Shown here: positions 1 through 6,877 of the stretch, piece after piece
How positions within the stretch are numbered: position 1 is the stretch's first letter
Layout: every line of letters starts with the position of its first letter
Origin: Sphingobacteriales bacterium
GTDB lineage: Bacteria; Bacteroidota; Bacteroidia; Chitinophagales; Chitinophagaceae
Length of the DNA: 10,116 nt
Direction: 5' to 3'
NCBI GenBank assembly: GCA_947472965.1
Contig: CANJEF010000023.1
Coordinates: 1-10,116, forward strand
Translations under genes and position numbers: made by a program
Notes under the pieces: model-generated
Seen by the model: the letters and a program-made list of their open reading frames with translations, nothing else
Databases searched by the model: none
Told to the model about the DNA's origin: nothing

Positions 1-1
1 C

Positions 2-40
2 AATCCAATGGGAGTAAAAACTTCTAAGGTCACAGTATAA
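2..40 (+). CDS. 3' end of an unidentified upstream gene (12 codons and stop)
   Basis: This frame stays open from the window edge to a TAA at 38-40 and gives the C-terminal residues NPMGVKTSKVTV. The other two forward frames stop at 17 and 27. A strong terminator hairpin begins 10 bases after this stop, which is what would be expected behind the last gene of an upstream transcription unit. Twelve residues are too few to identify a family, so no function is assigned. It could also be non-coding, with the real upstream gene ending outside the window. Confidence 0.4.
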   Translation, partial: NPMGVKTSKVTV

Positions 41-50
41 ATCATTGGGC

Positions 51-81
51 AAATGGGACTTCGGTCCCATTTTATTTTTTT
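51..81 (+). terminator. Rho-independent terminator with UUCG tetraloop
   Basis: AAATGGGAC (51-59) and GTCCCATTT (64-72) form a perfect 9-bp stem closed by a TTCG tetraloop (60-63), a very stable loop. A T-rich run (73-81, interrupted by one A) follows. It ends transcription coming from upstream, 10 bases after the TAA at 38-40. Its last T is also the first base of the ileS -7 element. Confidence 0.88.
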
Positions 82-88
82 ACCTTTG
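81..88 (+). promoter_or_regulatory. Bacteroidota -7 promoter element for ileS
   Basis: TACCTTTG matches the Bacteroidota primary sigma-factor -7 consensus TAnnTTTG exactly and is followed by C, as is common. A start site 4-5 bases downstream would fall near 92-93, leaving a leader of only about 7-8 nucleotides before the ATG at 100. No good -33 TTTG is visible; any such element would lie inside the upstream terminator hairpin. The element match is seen; the start site is inferred. Confidence 0.65.
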
Positions 89-99
89 CCCACTTTGAA

Positions 100-3000
100 A
101 TGCGTATGCAAACCAGGTATAAGGAATATGAAAGATTGAATCTGCCGGCTTTTGAAAGGGAAATCCTTGATGCCTGGGAGAAAGAGAATGCATTTGAAAT
201 GAGCATTCAAAATAGGGAAGGGGCAAAGCCTTTTGTTTTTTATGAAGGACCTCCAAGTGCCAATGGCATGCCCGGAATTCACCACGTTATCTCAAGAACG
301 CTGAAGGATCTTGTATGTCGTTACAAAACAATGAAGGGTTTTCAGGTAAAACGCAAGGGTGGATGGGATACACATGGACTGCCAGTAGAGTTGGGTGTAG
401 AAAAGGAGCTGGGTATTACCAAAGAAGACATCGGAAAAAAAATCAGTGTCGCTGAATACAACCAAAAGTGCAGGGAGGCGGTGTTGAGGTATAAAGACAA
501 GTGGGACGATATTACACAGAGGATGGGTTATTGGGTTGATCTCAAAAACCCATATGTAACATTTGAAAACAATTATATTGAAACGCTTTGGTGGTGCTTA
601 AAAACATTATATGATAAGGGACTACTATATCAAAGTGTTAGCATACAACCTTATTCGCCTGCAGCAGGTACAGGACTGAGTTCACATGAACTAAATCAAC
701 CGGGAACATACAAGGATGTAAAAGATACTTCTGCTGTGGTGATGTTTACATTGGATGCAAAGAAGAATGCAGATAAAGAAAATTATGTTGCAATCAAAAG
801 TCAGCTTCCTGCAGATGTGGCTATTTCTATCATGGCTTGGACTACCACACCTTGGACATTGCCGTCAAATCTCGGATTGACCGTTGGCTCGAACATTGAA
901 TATGATCTAGTACAAAGCTTCAATCCATATACAAGTCAGCTTTGCCATGTTATGCTTGCAAAGCCACTGGTATCAAAATATTTCAAAGAGGAAGCATCTG
1001 CTATTTCCTTTGAAGAATATAAGGCTGGTGACAAATTGATTCCATGGAAATCATTGGCAAGCTTCAAGGGTAGTGCATTGGAAGGCTTGTATTATGAACA
1101 GCTAATGCCCATGCAGGCAAATAGCTTGGAATTGATAAAAGAAATTACACCTGATGCCGATCCATTCAGGGTAGTAGTGGGCGATTTCGTTACAACAGAA
1201 GATGGAACAGGTATTGTGCATACTGCTCCTGCATTTGGTGCCGATGACTTCAAAGTAGGCAAGAAGAACAACCTGGGTATTTTGACCTTGGTTGACAGGG
1301 AAGGAAAATTTGTTGATGGATTGGGTGCCTTCAGTGGACGCTACGTAAAAAATTATAAGAACGACGAGCAATATGTTGATGTAAATGTTGACATCTGTGT
1401 TGAATTGAAAAAAGAGGGGAAGGCATTTAAAGTTGAAAAATACGAACACAATTATCCTCACTGCTGGAGAACAGATAAGCCAATATTGTATTATCCACTA
1501 GATGCATGGTTTATTAAAACCACTGCATTGAAAGACAGGATGGTGGAGTTGAACAAGACAATCCAATGGAAGCCAAAATCCACCGGTGAAGGCCGCTTTG
1601 GGAATTGGCTTGAGAACATGGTGGATTGGAACCTCAGCAGAAGCAGGTTCTGGGGAACACCATTGCCCATCTGGAGAACGGAGGATGCCACTGAGGAAAT
1701 TTGCATAGGTTCAATCGAACAGCTCAATACTGAAATCAGAAAGGCACACGATGTGTTAGGGAATGATGTGAACAAGGTATTTGTTGAACATGGAGTGAAG
1801 GATTTGCACAAGCCTTTTGTAGATGAAATTATTTTGGTGAGCTCAACCGGTCTTCCGATGAAGAGGGTAAGTGATCTGGTGGATGTATGGTTTGATAGTG
1901 GGGCAATGCCTTATGCACAATGGCATTATCCATTTGAGAACAAAGCGTTGATTGAGAGTGGCGATGCATTTCCTGCAGATTTCATTGCCGAAGGAGTAGA
2001 TCAAACAAGGGGATGGTTCTATACGTTGCATGCCTTGGGTGTCTTGCTTTTTGACAAAGTAGCATACAAAGCAGTAGTGTCTAATGGACTGGTACTTGAT
2101 AAGAATGGCAATAAAATGAGCAAGCGCCTTGGTAATGTAGTGGATCCTTTTTCAACCATCGATACGTATGGAGCCGATGCCACCAGGTGGTATCTTATCA
2201 CAAATGCTTCTCCATGGGATAACTTGAAGTTTGACCTTGAAGGAATCAAGGAAGTGCAACGAAAGTTTTTTGGTACGCTATACAACACCTATCAATTTTT
2301 TGTATTGTATGCGAACGTTGATGGGTTTGCTTACAAGGAAGATGAAATTGCATTGGCAGAAAGACCTGAAATCGACCGTTGGATCCTTTCTAGCCTGCAA
2401 AGTCTGGTAAAGGAGGTTAACCAGCATCTTGATGATTACGAGCCAACCATGGCAGGGCGCGCAATTGATTTTTTTGTTGATGAGCTCTTGAGCAACTGGT
2501 ACGTTAGGTTATGCAGAAGACGTTTTTGGAAAGGGGAATATGAAAAGGATAAGATTAGTGCATACCAAACATTATATACTTGTTTGATCACAGTGGCAAA
2601 GTTGGCAGCACCCATTGCTCCATTTTTTACCGATGCTTTGTATCGTAACCTGAATGCAGTGTCTGGTAAGGAAAAGCATGGCGCTGTTCATCATGCAGAT
2701 TTTCCTGTTGCAGATGAATCGTTGATTGATCTTGCGTTGGAAGAAAGGATGAGAATGGCACAAGATCTTTCATCATTGGTGTTATCGATCAGAAAAAAAG
2801 TAAATATCAGGGTAAGGCAGCCGCTTCAAAAGATCTTGATTCCCATATCAAATAAGTCGATGCAGGAACAATTGACCAAAATTGAGGATTTGATTTTGGC
2901 CGAAGTGAATGTAAAGGAGATGGAATACCTGCCTGGCGACAATGATTTCATTCGAAAAAAAGTGAAAGCCAATTTTGTGGCCTTGGGTAAAAAGCTGGGT

Positions 3001-3477
3001 GGAAAGATGAAGGTGGTTGCCGCAGCCATTGCGCAGCTCTCACAACCTGAAATCAGGTTACTTGAGTCTGCTGGTAAGCTACCTATCATTGCCGAAGGTG
3101 AAACATTTGAAATAGATAGGGATGAAGTAGATATTCAGAGTGAAGATGTGGAAGGCTGGATGGTTGCTTCTAAAAATTTTCTAACCGTGGCCCTGGATAT
3201 TTCTATCACGCCTGCTTTGGAAAATGAAGGCAATGCAAGAGAGCTGGTAAATCGGATACAAAAGATCCGAAAGGACCTGGACCTTGAACTGACCGACCGA
3301 ATTATAGTCGAAATTCAACAGGAATCGAGGTTGGAACCTGTTTTTCAGCAATTTAATACCTATATTTGCGCGGAAATTTTAGCTGACGAAATACGCTTTT
3401 TAGAGGGGTTGGATATTGGGGAGGATGTCGATATTAACGGTATTTCATTGAAAATCAATGTATTAAAAAAAGGGTAA
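100..3477 (+). CDS. ileS: Isoleucyl-tRNA synthetase, IleS2/eukaryote-like type with GXHH signature
   Basis: Charges tRNA-Ile with isoleucine in the cytoplasm, using ATP. At 1125 aa it fits the longer, eukaryote-like IleS class rather than the ~940-aa E. coli type. The class I catalytic signature lies in PPSANGMPGIHHV (51-63), where HXGH is replaced by G59-I-H61-H62. The CP1 editing domain shows WTTTPWTLPS (about 247-256) and GTGIVHTAPAFGADDF (369-384). The catalytic domain resumes with DVWFDSG (595-601), EGVDQTRGW (631-639) and KMSKR (672-676), followed by an anticodon-binding and C-terminal region. The reading frame is intact. The start is the ATG at 100, just behind a -7 element; an in-frame ATG at 106 is also possible because the leader is so short. 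The next gene begins 3 bases after the stop, so the two are probably co-transcribed. Identification is secure. The IleS2 assignment is made from motifs and length, without a tree. Confidence 0.98.
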   Translation: MRMQTRYKEYERLNLPAFEREILDAWEKENAFEMSIQNREGAKPFVFYEGPPSANGMPGIHHVISRTLKDLVCRYKTMKGFQVKRKGGWDTHGLPVELGVEKELGITKEDIGKKISVAEYNQKCREAVLRYKDKWDDITQRMGYWVDLKNPYVTFENNYIETLWWCLKTLYDKGLLYQSVSIQPYSPAAGTGLSSHELNQPGTYKDVKDTSAVVMFTLDAKKNADKENYVAIKSQLPADVAISIMAWTTTPWTLPSNLGLTVGSNIEYDLVQSFNPYTSQLCHVMLAKPLVSKYFKEEASAISFEEYKAGDKLIPWKSLASFKGSALEGLYYEQLMPMQANSLELIKEITPDADPFRVVVGDFVTTEDGTGIVHTAPAFGADDFKVGKKNNLGILTLVDREGKFVDGLGAFSGRYVKNYKNDEQYVDVNVDICVELKKEGKAFKVEKYEHNYPHCWRTDKPILYYPLDAWFIKTTALKDRMVELNKTIQWKPKSTGEGRFGNWLENMVDWNLSRSRFWGTPLPIWRTEDATEEICIGSIEQLNTEIRKAHDVLGNDVNKVFVEHGVKDLHKPFVDEIILVSSTGLPMKRVSDLVDVWFDSGAMPYAQWHYPFENKALIESGDAFPADFIAEGVDQTRGWFYTLHALGVLLFDKVAYKAVVSNGLVLDKNGNKMSKRLGNVVDPFSTIDTYGADATRWYLITNASPWDNLKFDLEGIKEVQRKFFGTLYNTYQFFVLYANVDGFAYKEDEIALAERPEIDRWILSSLQSLVKEVNQHLDDYEPTMAGRAIDFFVDELLSNWYVRLCRRRFWKGEYEKDKISAYQTLYTCLITVAKLAAPIAPFFTDALYRNLNAVSGKEKHGAVHHADFPVADESLIDLALEERMRMAQDLSSLVLSIRKKVNIRVRQPLQKILIPISNKSMQEQLTKIEDLILAEVNVKEMEYLPGDNDFIRKKVKANFVALGKKLGGKMKVVAAAIAQLSQPEIRLLESAGKLPIIAEGETFEIDRDEVDIQSEDVEGWMVASKNFLTVALDISITPALENEGNARELVNRIQKIRKDLDLELTDRIIVEIQQESRLEPVFQQFNTYICAEILADEIRFLEGLDIGEDVDINGISLKINVLKKG

Positions 3478-3480
3478 GCC

Positions 3481-4590
3481 ATGGCAACAAAAAAAACTGC
3501 ACCAAAGAAAGCAGCACCTGCAAAAAAGACAGCACCTGCTAAAAAAGCAGCTCCCGTAAAAAAAGCAGCTCCCGCTAAAAAAGCAGCTGTTATAAAAAAG
3601 CCTGTTCCAGCCGCTAAAAAAGCAGCTCCGATAAAAAAAGCGGCACCCACAAAGAAGACAGTACCCGTAAAAAAGGCTGCCCCTGTAAAGAAAGCAGCAC
3701 CCGTAAAAAAGGCTGCACCTGCAAAAAAAGCAGCACCAGCAGTAAAAGCAGCCCCAGCGAAAAAGGCAGCCCCTGTTGTAAAAGCAGCGCCTGCGAAAAA
3801 AGCGGCTGTAGTAAAGGCAGCTCCTCCAAAACCTCAACCCGTTTCGAAGGCAGCACCCGCTAAAAAGCAGGAAACAGCTAAACCCTTGCCCGTAGCAAAA
3901 GTAGCACCCAAGCCAGTGGCCAAGGAAACTGTGAAAAAGCCAGTTGCTGCAAAACCAGCACCTCCTCAAAAACCTGTTTCAACAAGGGTAGATAAAAAGA
4001 AATTACCTGCAGTTTCTCCTGAAACCAGATTTGCACAAACAAGTAAGCCTGCCAGCAGTCCTGCATTAATCCGCAAGGCATTGAGGGAAAAAGATGCAAT
4101 GAAGGAAGTGAAGTATGTGCAGATGCCCAAAATCAAATCAAAGTCATCAACAAAATACGAACCAGAATTCACCCGTTCTTTACTGGATGCAAAACCAATC
4201 GTACGTGAAGAGGGTCCGACGCAACGTTACAGCGATGCTGACTTGGCTGAATTCAGGGAATTGGTTACCAGCAAACTGAATGCTGCAAAGCGTGAGTTGA
4301 TTTATCTTAATGGATTGATCACCAGAAAAGATTCCATGAGCGGTGAAGATTCCGATAACAGATACATGACCATGGAAGATGGTGGTCTTAGCATGGAAAG
4401 GGAGCAGCTCGCACAAATGGCAAGTCGTCAGATCGATTTCATAGAGAAACTCGAAAAAGCACAAATGCGCATCGAAAATAAAACATACGGAATTTGCAGG
4501 GTAACTGGTAAGTTGATTGAGAAAGCCCGTTTAAAGGCTGTGCCACATGCAACGTTGAGCATGGAAGCAAAGATGGCTATGAAGAAATAA
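3481..4590 (+). CDS. DksA/TraR-family regulator with long histone H1-like Lys/Ala/Pro N-terminal tail
   Basis: The C-terminal ~140 residues (about 230-369) are a DksA/TraR-type module: two helices likely forming a coiled coil (about 243-283 and 303-333), then the former zinc-finger segment KTYGICRVTGKLI...RLKAVPHATLS (334-360). Only C339 of the usual four cysteines remains; the others are replaced (T342, S360 and neighbours), so zinc binding is unlikely. Family members bind RNA polymerase in the secondary channel or act in stress responses; which applies here is unknown. Residues 2-165 are KKAAP-type repeats with no acidic residue before E131 and no aromatic residue in the first 130, like bacterial histone H1-like or AlgP tails. 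This suggests disordered nucleic-acid binding (inference). Bacteroidota homologues are typically about 125-130 aa, so the tail is the unusual part. ATG follows ileS by 3 bases, with a weak AGGG upstream; co-transcription with ileS is likely. Confidence 0.85.
   Translation: MATKKTAPKKAAPAKKTAPAKKAAPVKKAAPAKKAAVIKKPVPAAKKAAPIKKAAPTKKTVPVKKAAPVKKAAPVKKAAPAKKAAPAVKAAPAKKAAPVVKAAPAKKAAVVKAAPPKPQPVSKAAPAKKQETAKPLPVAKVAPKPVAKETVKKPVAAKPAPPQKPVSTRVDKKKLPAVSPETRFAQTSKPASSPALIRKALREKDAMKEVKYVQMPKIKSKSSTKYEPEFTRSLLDAKPIVREEGPTQRYSDADLAEFRELVTSKLNAAKRELIYLNGLITRKDSMSGEDSDNRYMTMEDGGLSMEREQLAQMASRQIDFIEKLEKAQMRIENKTYGICRVTGKLIEKARLKAVPHATLSMEAKMAMKK
3484..3975 (+). repeat. In-frame low-complexity repeat encoding KKAAP-type units
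   Basis: Imperfect tandem units of about 15-18 bases (variants of gcacctgcaaaaaaagca and gtaaaaaaagcagctccc) encode the Lys/Ala/Pro tail of the DksA-like protein. Units differ at synonymous positions (AAA/AAG, GCA/GCT/GCC, CCT/CCC/CCA) and by Val, Ile or Thr replacements, so the peptide pattern is kept while the DNA has diverged. Such tracts can change length by slippage. The reverse strand is free of stops for long stretches because of this composition and is not a gene. Confidence 0.85.
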
Positions 4591-4621
4591 GGAGTATTTC
4601 CTAATTAAATTATACTAGCCG

Positions 4622-6442
4622 CTATCTCATCTCTTGCATAGAAACCAGCCTATTGTATATTCCATTCATGGCAAGAAGCTCTTCGTGTTTGCCACGCTCT
4701 GCAATTTTCCCCTCGTTCAACACAATAATTTCGTCTGCATGACGTACGGTGGATAGCCTGTGTGCTATAATAATACTGGTACGGTCTTTCATCAGGTTAT
4801 TGATAGCATCCTGAACCCATTTTTCACTTTCTGTATCAAGGGAAGAAGTTGCCTCATCCAAAATCAGGATAGGAGGGTTTTTCAAAACTGCCCTCGCAAT
4901 GGTCAACCGCTGCCTTTCACCACCGCTCAGCTTCGACCCCCTGTCGCCCACAACATTGTCATACCCTCCATCTTTTTTTACGATGAATGAATGTGCATTT
5001 GCCACTTTTGCAGCCGCCATGATTTCTTCATCGGTAGCATCATTATTCCCCAACGATATGTTCGCTTTGATTGTATCATTGAAAAGAATTGGCTCCTGCG
5101 TTACAATACCCATCAAATTGCGCAAATCCTTTAACGCATATTTCTTGATATTGATCCCATCTATCAATACCTCTCCGGAAGTTGCATCATGAAACCTGGG
5201 AATGAGGTCCACCAATGTTGATTTTCCAGAACCTGAAGAACCTACCAATGCAATGCTTTGTCCCTTTTTTATCTTGAGGTTGATTGTGTTCAGTATGTTT
5301 TTATCGGGATAGGAAAACACGACATTGCGAAGTTCAATCGAATCATGAAAAGACTCAATCTTCATGGGATTAGGATCTTCTTTAATGGTTTGCTCTTCCA
5401 TGATCAGCGTTTGTATCCGTTCAATGCTCGCAGCACCTTTTCTGATATTATAAGAGGCGGTACTGAATGCCTTCAATGGATTGATGACCTGTGTGAAAAT
5501 CGCAATGAAAGTGAGAAAGGCCGGTCCGCTCAGCGAAAAATCTTTTTCCAGTACAAGGCGCCCTCCATAATAAAGAACACAACATACTGCCAAGATTCCC
5601 ATTGTTTCTGATACCGGAGAAGCGAGGTCTCTTTTTCTTATTGCCTTGTTTTTTATTTCAAGCAATTCGTTGTTCTCCCTGTTGAAGCGATTCAATTGCT
5701 GCGACTCTGCATTGAACGCTTTTACAACCCTGATGCCTCCGATGGTTTCTTCTATTGTGCTGAGGATCTCTCCCAATTTCACTTGAACCCCTGCCGAGAC
5801 TTTTTTAAGCGATCTGCCTACTCTTCCAATAACCAATCCTGCAACGGGAAGAAAGAGCAGAAGGAAAAGGGAAAGCTGCGGACTGTAACTAATCATTCCG
5901 AAAAGGTATAAGGCAATCAGGATGGGTTCCCTGAAAAAACTTTCCAAAAAACTGATGGTCGAAAATTCGATGTCTTGCAAATCATTGGTGAGCTTGCTCA
6001 TGATATCACCCTTGCGTTGATCGTTGAAAAAACCAATAGGCAGTTCAAGAATTTTCTTGAACATATTGGTACGCATATCATTGATGATGTTGTTGCGTAT
6101 CGGCGTAAGCAGGTAAAGGGAAAAATACAGGAAAATATTTTTTAATAATATGGAACCCACCACAATGCTGCAAATGATTCCCAACGCAGTTATCTTTCCA
6201 CTCGTGGTGAGGGTCATGTTTTCCAGCGTGGCATAGAGTGTATTGGTCAGAAATCCAAGATTAAAACTGGACGACTTAAACCCACCTTGATCCTGAAGCC
6301 CAAAAATAAGGGTCAAAAAAGGAGTGAGCATAGCCAGGGAAATGAGCGAGAAAAATGCGGAAATGATATTCAGGCTGAAGTACCCCATCACCATTGTTGG
6401 GTACTTCTTGATGTATGAAAAAATGATGCGTAGGCTTTTCAT
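4622..6442 (-). CDS. ABC exporter half-transporter, MsbA-like (lipid/multidrug flippase type)
   Basis: A 606-residue protein with the transmembrane domain fused to the ATPase domain, as in type I exporters that act as inner-membrane homodimers. Residues 1 to about 330 hold six likely membrane helices. The nucleotide-binding domain has Walker A GSSGSGKST (401-409), a Q-loop VTQEP, signature LSGGERQR (505-512), Walker B LILDEATSSLD with D529 and catalytic E530, and switch His561 in AHRLST. All catalytic motifs are intact. The fold and length fit MsbA, the lipid A-core flippase, but drug or peptide exporters look alike, so the substrate is not settled. I chose ATG at 6442: an in-frame TTG at 6478 would add 12 residues but lies inside the -7 promoter element. 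The gene converges on the DksA-like gene (31 bases between stops) and diverges from rbfA. Confidence 0.92.
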   Translation of the reverse strand: MKSLRIIFSYIKKYPTMVMGYFSLNIISAFFSLISLAMLTPFLTLIFGLQDQGGFKSSSFNLGFLTNTLYATLENMTLTTSGKITALGIICSIVVGSILLKNIFLYFSLYLLTPIRNNIINDMRTNMFKKILELPIGFFNDQRKGDIMSKLTNDLQDIEFSTISFLESFFREPILIALYLFGMISYSPQLSLFLLLFLPVAGLVIGRVGRSLKKVSAGVQVKLGEILSTIEETIGGIRVVKAFNAESQQLNRFNRENNELLEIKNKAIRKRDLASPVSETMGILAVCCVLYYGGRLVLEKDFSLSGPAFLTFIAIFTQVINPLKAFSTASYNIRKGAASIERIQTLIMEEQTIKEDPNPMKIESFHDSIELRNVVFSYPDKNILNTINLKIKKGQSIALVGSSGSGKSTLVDLIPRFHDATSGEVLIDGINIKKYALKDLRNLMGIVTQEPILFNDTIKANISLGNNDATDEEIMAAAKVANAHSFIVKKDGGYDNVVGDRGSKLSGGERQRLTIARAVLKNPPILILDEATSSLDTESEKWVQDAINNLMKDRTSIIIAHRLSTVRHADEIIVLNEGKIAERGKHEELLAMNGIYNRLVSMQEMR

Positions 6443-6475
6443 TTGGGAACAATCACGTTTTTTATATAATAGGAT

Positions 6476-6503
6476 CAAAAGTAACTATTTTTACACCCAT
6501 CAA
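6476..6503 (-). promoter_or_regulatory. Promoter of the ABC exporter gene (-33 TTG and -7 TACTTTTG)
   Basis: On the minus strand, TACTTTTG (6483-6476) is an exact match to TAnnTTTG. A GGGTTG with its TTG at 6503-6501 stands 17 bases upstream, a plausible -33 element. The start site would be near 6472, giving a leader of about 30 nucleotides to the ATG at 6442. Confidence 0.6.
6486..6493 (+). promoter_or_regulatory. Candidate -7 element for rbfA
   Basis: TATTTTTA differs from TAnnTTTG only in its last base. It lies 21 bases upstream of the rbfA ATG and next to the oppositely directed element of the ABC gene. No clear -33 motif is visible. It is the best candidate in the 72-base divergent gap, but the match is imperfect. 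Confidence 0.4.
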
Positions 6504-6514
6504 CCCTAAACATT

Positions 6515-6877
6515 ATGGAAGAAAGTAAAAGGCAAAAACAAGTGGCCGGTGTAATTCAAGAAGATATGAATGATATTTTTTTGCGCATGGGATTGAATAT
6601 GGTCGATGGCGGAATGGTTTCCATTTCTAAGGTAAAGGTTACGCCCGATCTCTTGGAGGCGCGGATTTACCTCAGCATGTTCAAAGTGAATGATGCCAAG
6701 GCGCTCGTTGCCAAGATTGAAAGCAGGACGGGGGAGATCAAGCGTTTGTTGGGACTAAGGGTAAAGCAACAATTGCGCAGGATGCCTGAGCTGAAGTTTT
6801 TTTTGGATGATACGCTCGATTATGTTTTCAAGATGGAGGAGTTATTCAAAAAAATCAATGAAGAGAAAGAAAAATGA
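6515..6877 (+). CDS. rbfA: 30S ribosome-binding factor A
   Basis: A 120-residue KH-fold protein that binds the 30S subunit during late 16S rRNA maturation. Family features are an N-terminal helix beginning ESKRQKQVAGVIQEDM, a central strand SISKVKVTPDLLEARIYLS (about 36-54), the helix with RTGEIKRLLG (71-80), and the C-terminal signature RMPELKFFLDDTLDY (89-103). Length matches the family. No Shine-Dalgarno is visible; the stretch before the ATG is A/C-rich, as often in Bacteroidota. The stop TGA overlaps the start of the next gene (ATGA), so translation of the two is probably coupled. It is divergent from the ABC exporter. Confidence 0.95.
   Translation: MEESKRQKQVAGVIQEDMNDIFLRMGLNMVDGGMVSISKVKVTPDLLEARIYLSMFKVNDAKALVAKIESRTGEIKRLLGLRVKQQLRRMPELKFFLDDTLDYVFKMEELFKKINEEKEK

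Noticed and set aside
1102..3089. Several minus-strand frames of 60-120 codons inside ileS
   Set aside because: All lie opposite a continuous, motif-complete ileS frame and look like non-coding translations.
3520..3528. A AAA AAG heptamer in the DksA-like gene, similar to a dnaX-type -1 frameshift site
   Set aside because: A -1 shift there meets a stop within five codons. The heptamer follows from Lys codon runs, and no downstream pseudoknot or Shine-Dalgarno stimulator is visible.
3463..3969. Long minus-strand reading frame (168 aa, rich in Cys, Phe, Trp, Arg) opposite the Lys/Ala/Pro tail
   Set aside because: It is the reverse complement of a low-complexity repeat, which lacks stops on the other strand by composition. 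The product has no protein-like pattern and the plus-strand gene is well supported.
3484..3975. Regular repeats that might be mistaken for a CRISPR or intergenic repeat array
   Set aside because: The repeats are in frame, differ at synonymous positions, have no unique spacers and encode a coherent peptide repeat.
4590..4602. Possible bidirectional terminator AGGA-GTATT-TCCT between the DksA-like and ABC genes
   Set aside because: The stem is only 4 bp with no flanking T-run, too weak to support.
6443..6478. TTG at 6478 as the start of the ABC exporter
   Set aside because: It lies within the -7 element TACTTTTG, so it would not be in the transcript. ATG 6442 gives a normal MsbA-like N-terminus.
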